DNA of 8,209 nucleotides from Candidatus Stygibacter frigidus (GTDB lineage: Bacteria > Cloacimonadota > Cloacimonadia > Cloacimonadales > TCS61), in NCBI GenBank assembly GCA_030765325.1, contig JAVCCT010000005.1:1-8209 (forward strand), written 5' to 3'. A program made the position numbers and the translations under genes. Of this stretch, positions 1 through 6,495 are shown piece after piece (positions within the stretch are counted from its first letter, which is position 1; each line of letters begins with the position of its first letter). The notes under the pieces are model-generated. The model was given only the letters and a program-made list of their open reading frames with translations, was not told the origin of the DNA and made no database searches.

Positions 1-1
1 A

Positions 2-79
2 AAAGTTAAATATAGGGGTATGTATAAGGGGAGTCGTGAGTCGGGTATTTTTTTAAAGTTAAATATTAGGGTATATATA
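2..79. repeat. Imperfect 25-bp direct repeat, two copies
   Basis: Positions 2-26 and 55-79 align without gaps and match at 22 of 25 positions. Both begin AAAGTTAAATAT and continue through a short G run into an alternating TA-rich tail. The copies are 53 bp apart, start to start. The function is unknown. They could be remnants of a dispersed intergenic repeat or paired protein-binding sites. Confidence 0.7.
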
Positions 80-140
80 TCTCAAAAAGGGCAAAAATGT
101 TAGGTTTTGTTGTAATTCACATTATTGCAGTTGGTTATGA

Positions 141-170
141 CCTTACATTTCCTTACATTTCCTTACATTT
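141..170. repeat. Three perfect tandem copies of CCTTACATTT
   Basis: The 10-mer CCTTACATTT is repeated three times in a row without a mismatch. Ten base pairs is close to one helical turn, so each copy presents the same face of the DNA. This could be an iterated binding site or a simple slippage-generated repeat, and the sequence alone does not decide between them. Confidence 0.9.
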
Positions 171-179
171 TGTTGAGTA

Positions 180-210
180 ATTGAAAATTGAAAATGGTAA
201 ATTGAAAATT
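180..210. repeat. Clustered TTGAAAAT repeats
   Basis: ATTGAAAATT occurs exactly at 180-189 and at 201-210, and a third TTGAAAAT core overlaps the first copy at 188-195. The cluster follows the CCTTACATTT tandem array after about 10 bp. Similar AT-rich iterations are common in intergenic DNA of AT-rich genomes, so a specific function is not implied. Confidence 0.7.
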
Positions 211-247
211 AAATGTGGAAGGTAGTTAGGGAGAAGGGGAATAACGA

Positions 248-278
248 GGGAACGAGGGAGTGAGGGTGAGAAAGGGGG
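248..278 (+). other. Candidate G-quadruplex motif in purine-rich tract
   Basis: Four G runs occur at 248-250, 256-258, 264-266 and 274-278, with loops of 5, 5 and 7 bases. This satisfies the common G3+N1-7 pattern. Further G runs sit just upstream at 229-231 and 236-239. The plus strand from about 215 to 295 is almost free of pyrimidines. If the operon promoter lies upstream, this would be in the 5' leader of the rseP mRNA. Whether it folds is not known. Confidence 0.5.
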
Positions 279-392
279 AGTAAGTGAGAAGTTTCAATTA
301 ATAAGATAATCAATGAGATAAAAGGGTCTTGACCTTGAGAAATAGTAAAACATTTTTGACAATTGGAAATAATGTAGATATTAAGGAAAAAT

Positions 393-1748
393 ATGTTACA
401 GATATTAGGTGCATTAGTAGCTCTGGGACTGCTTGTGGCAGTACATGAAGGGGGTCATTTTCTGGCTGCCCGGTGGTTGGGTGTTTTTGTTGAGAAGTTT
501 TCAATAGGCTTTGGTCCACGACTGGTGAGCTTCAAAGATAAGATGACAGAATATCGGCTATCTTTGATCCCTTTGGGTGGATATGTGAAGATGCGGGGAG
601 AAAATCCTGACGAGGACTTGACTGATACGAGCGGCAGTTTTCTGGCATTAGTGTGGTGGAAGCGGGCTATAATAGCTTTTGCTGGACCTTTTACAAATCT
701 GCTATTTGCTATATTGATCCTGATCATTACCTTTATGATGGGAAAAAATTATGAAGACTTCAGCCCCTATATTGGCAGAGTGGAAGCAGCTGAGACATCA
801 TATCAAACCGATAATCTGGGATATTTGCAAGCGGGAGATAAACTTATCAGCATCAATGATAAGGAAATCACAAGCTGGAATGACAGCTATGGTGCGATCT
901 CAGATGGGGTTAATGACCTTTTAATCGAAAGAGACGGCAGAGAAATCAATTTAACGCTGCGCTTCAGCCAATTAGCCTGGGTTGAACAGATATATCCGGA
1001 GACAACAACTACAATTGGAGAGGTATCTCCAGGTTTACCGGCTTATAATGCAGGTTTGATGGAAGGAGATAAAGTAATTTCCATTAATGGAGTGCCCGTG
1101 AATGACTGGTATGAATTGCGCCAGCAGGTAAAAGCAACCGAAGGCAAGACGGTGAAAATAGAGATCGAGCGAGAAGGTGGCAGATTTGAGCGTGAGATCA
1201 AGCTTCAGAAAAACCTGCTTGATGGCAGTCAAGTGATTGGTATCACTCAGAAATTGCCTATGGAAGTTCATGAAAGCTACAATTTATGGGAAAGCATGAA
1301 ATATGGCAGTTTGACTGCTGCAGATTTTATGATCCTTAATTATGTGGGAATATCCAAGCTGGTGCTGAAACCGACAGAATTAAAAAATAATTTAGGTGGA
1401 CCAGTGATGATGTACACCATGAGCAAGCAAACTGTAAAACAGGGTTGGAACTCGATTTTGAATTTTATAGCAATCATCAGCATAATCCTGATGGTGATGA
1501 ACCTGCTCCCTATTCCCATCCTTGATGGCGGGATAATATTTTTCTGTTTTATCGAAGGCATCAGAGGTAAGGCACTAACGATGAAAACTCAGATTACCCT
1601 GCAAAAGATTGGAGCTTCAATTTTGATTTTACTGATGTTTTTTGCTTTCAGTAATGACTTCACGCGGATATTTAAACGCAATGTCTCGATCAAAGATCAG
1701 CAAATCGAACTTGGCAAACAAAATGAAGAAGAAGGAATCATACAATGA
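393..1748 (+). CDS. rseP: Site-2 zinc metalloprotease RseP (451 aa)
   Basis: This is an intramembrane zinc protease of the inner membrane, the family that cleaves transmembrane anti-sigma factors and leftover signal peptides during envelope-stress signalling. The zinc-binding motif HEGGH is at residues 18-22 in the first membrane helix, and the third zinc ligand region NLLPIPILDGG is at 370-380. Two PDZ domains lie at about 122-195 and 205-275, each with a recognisable AGD/EGDKLISIN-type core. Hydrophobic segments at about 92-115, 353-380 and 404-420 complete the four-helix layout. The length is normal for the family. The start is fixed by an in-frame stop at 375-377 and by AAGGA at 383-387. 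A charged tail of about 25 residues follows the last helix (NDFTRIF), somewhat longer than I expect for RseP. The stop overlaps the methyltransferase start as ATGA. The stress-signalling role is inferred from the family; no partner gene is visible here. Confidence 0.95.
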   Translation: MLQILGALVALGLLVAVHEGGHFLAARWLGVFVEKFSIGFGPRLVSFKDKMTEYRLSLIPLGGYVKMRGENPDEDLTDTSGSFLALVWWKRAIIAFAGPFTNLLFAILILIITFMMGKNYEDFSPYIGRVEAAETSYQTDNLGYLQAGDKLISINDKEITSWNDSYGAISDGVNDLLIERDGREINLTLRFSQLAWVEQIYPETTTTIGEVSPGLPAYNAGLMEGDKVISINGVPVNDWYELRQQVKATEGKTVKIEIEREGGRFEREIKLQKNLLDGSQVIGITQKLPMEVHESYNLWESMKYGSLTAADFMILNYVGISKLVLKPTELKNNLGGPVMMYTMSKQTVKQGWNSILNFIAIISIILMVMNLLPIPILDGGIIFFCFIEGIRGKALTMKTQITLQKIGASILILLMFFAFSNDFTRIFKRNVSIKDQQIELGKQNEEEGIIQ

Positions 1749-3037
1749 CAAAGCATAAAATATTTTTGAATGACTCGCGTAATATGTCAGCACTTGAAAG
1801 TAATACAATTAATCTTGTAATTACTTCTCCCCCTTATTGGCAGTTGAAAGATTATGGGAATTCACAACAAATAGGATTTAATGATAGCTATGAAGATTAT
1901 ATTAACAATCTTAACCTAGTATGGCAAGAGTGTAATCGTGTACTAAAACAAGGTTGCCGTCTATGTATTAATATTGGTGATCAATTTGCAAGGGCTGTTT
2001 ATTATGGCAGATATAAAGTAATACCTATACGGACTGAAATTATCAGATTTTGCGAAACAATCGGTTTGGATTATATGGGAGCTATTATCTGGCAAAAAGT
2101 TACTAATACTAATACAAGCGGTGGTGCAACTATTATGGGTTCATTTCCATACCCGCGTAATGGTATTTTGAAACTTGACTATGAATTTATTCTAATTTTC
2201 AAAAAACCTGGTAAGGAAAAGGAGAAAATCTCCAAAGAATTAAAAGAAAAATCCAAAATGACTAAGGATGAATGGAATGAATACTTTCGTGGTCACTGGA
2301 ATTTTAGTGGAGCCAGACAGGATAAACATCTAGCAATGTTTCCAGAAGAGCTTCCCCGCCGGTTGATCAAAATGTTTTCTTTTGTTGATGATACAATTCT
2401 CGATCCATTTCTTGGAAGCGGTACAACTGCCCTGGCAGCTAAAAATCTGGAGAGAAATTCGGTCGGATATGAAATCAATCCGGAATTTGAGGCGATTATA
2501 AAAAAGAAAATTGGGTGGGATGAACCTGATATCTTTAGAAGTTTTGAATTAGAAGTTATAAATGGTTCTCCATCTTCAGAAAATAATGTCAACTTGATAG
2601 AAAACCTTCCTTACAGATTTAAAGACCCAATCAAACTTGATAAAAAAATAAATCCGAAAAAGATGAATTTTGGCTCCAAGATTGATAATACAGACCCTGA
2701 AAAAACACCATATTATTCAGTTAGGAAAATTATCTCGCCAACTATCTGGTTGCTCAATAATAATCAGATCATCCGATTAATAGGATTAAGGGAACAGAGT
2801 GATAGAAATTTTGAAGCAATGGAATATTTAAAATCAAAACTTTCAGGTCAAAAGATATTCTTGAGATTTGATGATATCAAACATGATGAAAAAAATAATC
2901 TGTTATGTTATGCTTACTTAAAAAACAAAACGTTTATCAATGCCCATTTAATCAAAGAAAGACTTGTGGAAGTAGATAGTAATATTCCATTTACTTATAA
3001 ATCAAAATTTAATAGATTAAGGAGAGAAAATGGCTAA
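1745..3037 (+). CDS. Type II DNA methyltransferase, probable N4-cytosine, with C-terminal SNase-like domain (430 aa)
   Basis: The enzyme should transfer a methyl group from S-adenosylmethionine to its target site and protect host DNA from the endonuclease encoded next. The catalytic motif TSPPYW is at residues 27-32; a serine before PPY is typical of N4-cytosine enzymes. The AdoMet-binding motif DPFLGSGTT follows at 220-228, so the motif order is that of class beta, with the target-recognition region expected at about 125-200. The catalytic part ends near residue 260. Beyond it lies a linker and, at about 325-425, a region resembling a staphylococcal-nuclease domain (IIRLIGLRE at 342-350, LLCYAYL at 386-392, FINAHLIKE at 397-405). 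AAGGA at 1732-1736 supports the start, which overlaps the rseP stop by 4 bp. The gene is visibly more AT-rich than rseP or tgt, suggesting transfer. The target CTAG is inferred from the neighbour's resemblance to MjaI, not read from this protein. Confidence 0.9.
   Translation: MTKHKIFLNDSRNMSALESNTINLVITSPPYWQLKDYGNSQQIGFNDSYEDYINNLNLVWQECNRVLKQGCRLCINIGDQFARAVYYGRYKVIPIRTEIIRFCETIGLDYMGAIIWQKVTNTNTSGGATIMGSFPYPRNGILKLDYEFILIFKKPGKEKEKISKELKEKSKMTKDEWNEYFRGHWNFSGARQDKHLAMFPEELPRRLIKMFSFVDDTILDPFLGSGTTALAAKNLERNSVGYEINPEFEAIIKKKIGWDEPDIFRSFELEVINGSPSSENNVNLIENLPYRFKDPIKLDKKINPKKMNFGSKIDNTDPEKTPYYSVRKIISPTIWLLNNNQIIRLIGLREQSDRNFEAMEYLKSKLSGQKIFLRFDDIKHDEKNNLLCYAYLKNKTFINAHLIKERLVEVDSNIPFTYKSKFNRLRRENG
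2717..3019 (+). other. SNase-like (thermonuclease-fold) domain of the methyltransferase, probably inactive
   Basis: Residues 325-425 follow the staphylococcal-nuclease pattern: a hydrophobic strand, then RLIG, a helix (NFEAMEYLKSKL), a GQKIFLRFD strand, an acidic turn, a YAYL strand and a final NAHLIKERLVEVD helix. Aligned by eye to S. aureus nuclease, Arg344 corresponds to catalytic Arg35. Asp40 is replaced by Arg349, Glu43 by Ser352 and Arg87 by Asn385. With two of the three key catalytic side chains and a calcium ligand missing, nuclease activity is unlikely. Binding of DNA, RNA or protein is more plausible. The assignment rests on pattern recognition without a profile search. Confidence 0.6.
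3019..3024 (+). promoter_or_regulatory. Strong Shine-Dalgarno of the endonuclease gene
   Basis: AAGGAG lies 5 bp before the ATG at 3030, inside the last codons of the methyltransferase. It supports this start and an 8-bp overlap. The endonuclease thus has its own strong ribosome site rather than depending only on reinitiation. Confidence 0.8.
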
Positions 3038-3674
3038 GGAATGGATTCTTAATAGTGCGATGAATAGATTTCAGCTAAACTTCAAAAGAAATGTTGGAGC
3101 AGTTTCAGAAGCTATAAGGCTCTGTCAGCCAAAAAGTATTAGTGACTGGGAAAAATATTATTTTAATAAAATTCGCTCTCGCGAGCATATAATTGAATTA
3201 GGGCAAAAATTATACATAAAAATAACAGAAGTGATTCAGAGTGAAGTAGAAGAGATCACAGAGCAAGATTGTATTACATATATATTAAATATGGTGATCA
3301 GCAGAACTTATGATGGTTATACAACAGAAATAAAAACTATTTATGGACAATTAGAAAAAATCCTCGACATCAAGATTTCAGCAGCACCAGATGAATGGGA
3401 CAGGCTTTTTAATGTGGATTTTTATATTCAAATAAAGGAGAAGTATATAGGTATTCAGGTCAAACCTCTTCAAAATATATCTCAAATTTCACAGATATTT
3501 AAAGAAAGAAATATCCAAAAAAATACTCATGAGAAATTTAAGAAGAAATATGGTGGTTCAGTGTTTTATATCTTTTCAACTAAAATTAATGGAAAAAAAG
3601 AGATAGCTAACAGAGAGGTTATCGATGAGATTAGAGCAGAGATTGACCTTTTAAAATCGACTGATGTCATTTAA
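3030..3674 (+). CDS. MjaI-like type II restriction endonuclease (214 aa)
   Basis: This is probably the restriction partner of the preceding methyltransferase. From memory of the family, the N-terminal block (WILNSAMNRFQLNFKRNVG, residues 5-23) and the block around TYDGYTTEIKTIYGQL (93-108) look like the MjaI endonuclease family, whose founding enzyme from Methanocaldococcus jannaschii cuts CTAG. A possible PD-(D/E)XK core is visible: Asp130 in NVDFYI, then Gln143-Val-Lys145 in IGIQVKP, with Glu100 as a candidate additional acidic residue. The acidic residue of the usual ExK is a glutamine here. Alternatively the active site could use Asp95 and Glu100-Ile-Lys102. The length suits a small type II enzyme. 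The gene is AT-rich like the methyltransferase, has a strong ribosome site, and overlaps tgt by 11 bp. No controller (C-protein) gene is present, so the timing of expression must come from gene order or translation. The family call is fairly good; the cleavage site is inferred. Confidence 0.72.
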   Translation: MAKEWILNSAMNRFQLNFKRNVGAVSEAIRLCQPKSISDWEKYYFNKIRSREHIIELGQKLYIKITEVIQSEVEEITEQDCITYILNMVISRTYDGYTTEIKTIYGQLEKILDIKISAAPDEWDRLFNVDFYIQIKEKYIGIQVKPLQNISQISQIFKERNIQKNTHEKFKKKYGGSVFYIFSTKINGKKEIANREVIDEIRAEIDLLKSTDVI

Positions 3675-4776
3675 ATATAAACTAGAAAGTGTAAGCGGAA
3701 AAGCCAGGGCAGGGGTGATCACCACTCCTCATGGCAAAATCGAGACTCCTATTTTTATGCCGGTGGGTACCCGTGCTACCGTGAAAGGTGTGATGCCCAG
3801 AGATTTGAAAGAAGATATTGGAGCAGAGATAATTCTGGGGAATACTTATCATCTATATTTGCGTCCGGGGCATGAACTGATCGCAGAAGCTGGCGGGTTA
3901 CATGAATTTATGGGCTGGGACAGACCTATACTTACTGACAGCGGAGGATTTCAGGTGATGAGCCTGTCTGGTTTGAGAAAGATCACGGCTGAAGGCGTAC
4001 GTTTTCAATCTCATATTGATGGCAGTTATCATATGTTTAGTCCGGAAAAAGTGATGGAAATCCAGAATGCCATTGGAGCTGACATCATAATGTCCTTTGA
4101 TGAATGCCCCCCATATCCAGCCACCAAGAAATATGTGGCAGAATCACTAAAGACAACACTTGACTGGGCAAGAAGGGGTAAAGCAGCCCATAAGCGTAAA
4201 GATCAGGCACTTTTTGGCATTGTGCAGGGTGGAATATATGAAGACCTGAGGCAGGAAAGTGCTGAAGCACTTATGGAGATGGATTTTCCAGGATATTCTA
4301 TCGGTGGACTTGCAGTGGGAGAAGAAAAAACGCACATGCTGCGTATTACAGAGTATTTGAATGGAATCCTGCCTGCAGATAAACCGCGTTATTTGATGGG
4401 AGTGGGCACACCAGAAGATATTTTGAATAATATTGCTAATGGAGTGGATATGTTTGATTGCGTGATGCCTACCCGAAATGCCAGAAAGGGTACACTGTTT
4501 ACACGTAATGGCAAACTGATCGTAAAAGCAGCTCGCTACAAAAAGGATTTTGATCCCATTGATAGCGAATGCACTTGCTATACCTGCCGAAATTTCAGCA
4601 GGGCTTATCTAAGACATTTATTTTCAGTGGATGAATTGCTGGCAATGACCCTTGCTTCTATTCACAGTTTACATTTTTATCTTGATCTGGTGAGATGGAG
4701 CCGGGCAGCAATACTGGAAGGAAACTTCGAATCTTTCCGACAGCATATGCTGAGCAGGATGCAGGGGGGAGCATGA
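3664..4776 (+). CDS. tgt: Queuine/preQ1 tRNA-guanine transglycosylase (370 aa)
   Basis: Tgt exchanges guanine 34 in the anticodon of Asp, Asn, His and Tyr tRNAs for preQ1, the first tRNA-bound step of queuosine synthesis in bacteria. The sequence is full-length and canonical. Asp92 sits in TDSGGFQVMSL (substrate-binding/general acid-base), the GGLAVGE loop is at 214-220, and the nucleophile Asp265 is in MFDCVMPTRNARKG (263-276). The zinc site is Cys303, Cys305, Cys308 and His334. The N-terminus (MSFKYKLESVSGKARAG) aligns well with known Tgt starts, so ATG 3664 is right even though no Shine-Dalgarno precedes it; it lies within the last four codons of the endonuclease gene. Translation probably depends on ribosomes arriving from that gene. 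No queA or preQ1 biosynthesis gene is in view. The base composition is less AT-rich than the restriction genes. Confidence 0.97.
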   Translation: MSFKYKLESVSGKARAGVITTPHGKIETPIFMPVGTRATVKGVMPRDLKEDIGAEIILGNTYHLYLRPGHELIAEAGGLHEFMGWDRPILTDSGGFQVMSLSGLRKITAEGVRFQSHIDGSYHMFSPEKVMEIQNAIGADIIMSFDECPPYPATKKYVAESLKTTLDWARRGKAAHKRKDQALFGIVQGGIYEDLRQESAEALMEMDFPGYSIGGLAVGEEKTHMLRITEYLNGILPADKPRYLMGVGTPEDILNNIANGVDMFDCVMPTRNARKGTLFTRNGKLIVKAARYKKDFDPIDSECTCYTCRNFSRAYLRHLFSVDELLAMTLASIHSLHFYLDLVRWSRAAILEGNFESFRQHMLSRMQGGA

Positions 4777-5240
4777 AAAAAACAGTAATATCGATATTGA
4801 TGATGATATTTTTCATTACATGTATTGAAGCAGAAAGTGTTGAATTGGACAGCCTGCATATACCTCATCGCAGCCCTCTTAAGGCAGGTCTTCTTTCTGC
4901 CGTGATACCTGCTGGTGGACAAATTTATAATCATGCCTATATTAAAGGTGCAGCTGTAATTGTTCTGGAAGGCTTATTTCTGGGCTATGCGATCAAAAAC
5001 CACCAGAAAGCTGATGACTATTATAATCGCTGGAAAGATACAGATAACCAATTTGACTATGATAATTATGAATTTCATTGTGAAAGATATAAAAGTCAGG
5101 CTTGGTGGCTGGGGATCACAATATTTCTCTCAACGCTGGATGCAGTGACTGATGCTTATCTTTATGATTTTGATTATCAAAAACAGAAAGTCAGACTTAA
5201 GTTTGACAATAGATCAGTAATACTGGAATATAAATTTTAG
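4773..5240 (+). CDS. Small membrane protein of DUF5683 type (155 aa)
   Basis: The function is unknown. Residues 1-20 form a signal peptide or signal anchor (KK followed by a hydrophobic run ending at CIEA). A block PLKAGLLSAVIPAGGQIYN (35-53) is the hallmark I associate with DUF5683, a family of short membrane proteins seen in Bacteroidota and relatives. Two further hydrophobic segments (about 58-75 and 110-128) flank a polar region rich in Tyr and Asp (79-104). The C-terminus is charged and beta-prone, ending in LEYKF. I chose ATG 4773 because GGGGGGA at 4764-4770 precedes it and it overlaps the tgt stop as ATGA; an in-frame ATG at 4695 would overlap tgt by 82 bp and hide the signal peptide. 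The position among envelope and lipid genes is compatible with an envelope role, but that is only context. Confidence 0.8.
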   Translation: MKKTVISILMMIFFITCIEAESVELDSLHIPHRSPLKAGLLSAVIPAGGQIYNHAYIKGAAVIVLEGLFLGYAIKNHQKADDYYNRWKDTDNQFDYDNYEFHCERYKSQAWWLGITIFLSTLDAVTDAYLYDFDYQKQKVRLKFDNRSVILEYKF

Positions 5241-5248
5241 GGGAAAAT

Positions 5249-5929
5249 ATGGATATTAGATATGTGATAGCAATTGATGGACCCGCAGCTTCGGGAAAAA
5301 GCACCACAGCTAAACAGCTTGCCAAGTTGCTGCATTATGTGTATATTGACAGCGGAGCAATGTATAGAGCATGTGGTTTGAAGGCATTACAAAAAGGTAT
5401 AAAGCTAACTGATCATGAATCGCTAAAGGAAATGCTTTCTCATATTGATATCAGAATTGAATATGCTCCCGAAGGGAACAAGATTTACCTTGATAATAAT
5501 GATGTATCTGCACGGATTAGAGAAGCAGATATAACGCGATTGGCTTCTGAAATAGCCGTTATTGGCATAGTGCGTGAAAGAATGGTGGAATTGCAGCGCA
5601 AAATGGGTGAAGAAGGTGGAGTTATCATGGATGGCAGAGATATAGGAACTGTAGTATTTCCTGATGCTGACTATAAATTTTTTATGGTTGCAGATGTGAA
5701 AACCCGGGCATTACGTCGCTGGCAGGAAGCAACAGAGAAAGATGAAAAACTTATTCTGGAAGAAGTGGAGCAGGAATTGCTTTGGCGTGATAAGAATGAT
5801 TCCACACGTAAGCACTCACCTTTAAGGCAAGCTGAAGATGCTATACTTATAGATACTTCAGCAATGAGCATTCAGCAACAGGTCGAATATATTTACCAGA
5901 TTGTCAGGGAGGGAAAATGTATGAAGTAG
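5249..5929 (+). CDS. cmk: Cytidylate kinase (226 aa)
   Basis: Cmk phosphorylates CMP and dCMP to the diphosphates with ATP, in pyrimidine salvage and recycling of CMP from lipid and RNA turnover. The P-loop GPAASGKST is at residues 11-19. The nucleotide-monophosphate site includes IDSGAMYRA (33-41), and MDGRDIGTVVFPDAD spans 127-141. The lid and C-terminal signatures are RDKNDSTRKHSPL (180-192) and DAILIDTS (197-204). The length is standard. AGGGGA at 5239-5244 precedes the start by 4 bp, after an 8-bp gap from the DUF5683 gene. Its end overlaps the acyltransferase start by 13 bp. The adjacency cmk, plsC-like, ispH, rpsA is a familiar conserved arrangement in several phyla. Confidence 0.97.
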   Translation: MDIRYVIAIDGPAASGKSTTAKQLAKLLHYVYIDSGAMYRACGLKALQKGIKLTDHESLKEMLSHIDIRIEYAPEGNKIYLDNNDVSARIREADITRLASEIAVIGIVRERMVELQRKMGEEGGVIMDGRDIGTVVFPDADYKFFMVADVKTRALRRWQEATEKDEKLILEEVEQELLWRDKNDSTRKHSPLRQAEDAILIDTSAMSIQQQVEYIYQIVREGKCMK

Positions 5930-6495
5930 TACAGTTTTTTTTCAGGATACTAATGGTGATAATGCGAAAGGAAGTGATTGGGAGAGAAAGACTTGATAAC
6001 TCACATAACTGCCTGATATGCGCCAATCATATTTCCGCAAATGACCCTCCAATGATCGGTTCTTTGATCAGGGGAAAGATCAGTTACCTGGGAAAATCAG
6101 AGCTTTTTAAAAAGAAATGGCTGGGAGATTTCCTTTTTAGGATGCACGTTATCCCGGTGCGTCGGGGTAGAATGGATCGTAAAGCACTTAGACTGGTAAA
6201 TGAAAGGCTCGAGAATGGAGAAAGTCTTATGGTGTTTCCTGAAGGCACTCGCAAAGCTACCACTATTAAGCCCGGGGTGGGTAAATTTGCTCTGGAAATG
6301 CAGAAAAATATACTGCCTGTCTTTATAGAAAATTCAGATGATATCTGGGGTTGTTTGATCGGAAAGAAGCATTTAAAATTTGTGGTTGGACAATATATAA
6401 AAATAGACCAGTTCAAAGACCTGGAGCACACTAAAGAACATTATCAGTATGTAGCAGATTATGTGATGGAAAGGATAAATGAGCTCAAAGATTGA
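5917..6495 (+). CDS. plsC: PlsC-like lysophospholipid acyltransferase (192 aa)
   Basis: This is probably 1-acyl-glycerol-3-phosphate acyltransferase, which makes phosphatidic acid at the inner face of the cytoplasmic membrane. The catalytic HX4D motif is His38 to Asp43 in NHISANDPP. The second block is around GKSELFK (59-65) with VIPVRRG at 78-84, FPEGTR is at 107-112, and KPGVGKFAL is at 118-126. A short hydrophobic N-terminal stretch (residues 4-16) may tether it to the membrane. It is short for PlsC but typical of the version linked to cmk. AGGGAGGG at 5906-5913 fixes the start inside the end of cmk. Its own end overlaps ispH by 17 bp. The exact acyl acceptor cannot be read from sequence, so the gene symbol is by family. 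Confidence 0.9.
   Translation: MYEVVQFFFRILMVIMRKEVIGRERLDNSHNCLICANHISANDPPMIGSLIRGKISYLGKSELFKKKWLGDFLFRMHVIPVRRGRMDRKALRLVNERLENGESLMVFPEGTRKATTIKPGVGKFALEMQKNILPVFIENSDDIWGCLIGKKHLKFVVGQYIKIDQFKDLEHTKEHYQYVADYVMERINELKD

Larger units (their letters stand above)
1..392. other. Non-coding, repeat-rich region upstream of rseP
   Basis: No reading frame here looks like a gene. The stretch is low-complexity: AT-rich with short direct repeats in its first 215 bases, then a purine-rich plus strand from about 215 to 295. The last 90 bases must hold the start signals of rseP, but I cannot place a promoter with confidence. TTGACA at 356-361 is a perfect -35 hexamer, but the only hexamer at 17-bp spacing (TATTAA, 379-384) would start transcription at or next to the rseP start codon. 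The operon promoter may therefore lie further upstream or outside the window. No terminator hairpin from a preceding gene was recognised. Confidence 0.7.

Noticed and set aside
141..170. CRISPR-like array from the triple 10-mer
   Set aside because: The units are contiguous 10-mers without spacers, too short for CRISPR repeats, and no cas gene is present.
356..384. TTGACA at 356-361 with TATTAA at 379-384 as the rseP promoter
   Set aside because: The spacing of 17 bp is ideal, but transcription would begin at or next to the ATG at 393 and the -10 would overlap the ribosome site. I could not support it as the operon promoter.
310..519. 69-codon minus-strand open frame overlapping the rseP start
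   Set aside because: It is mostly antisense to the rseP N-terminus and leader, with no recognisable domain or convincing ribosome site.
4695..4772. Earlier ATG for the DUF5683-type protein
   Set aside because: It would lie deep inside tgt and put a polar 26-residue leader before a clear signal peptide. ATG 4773 has a strong ribosome site and an ATGA overlap with tgt.
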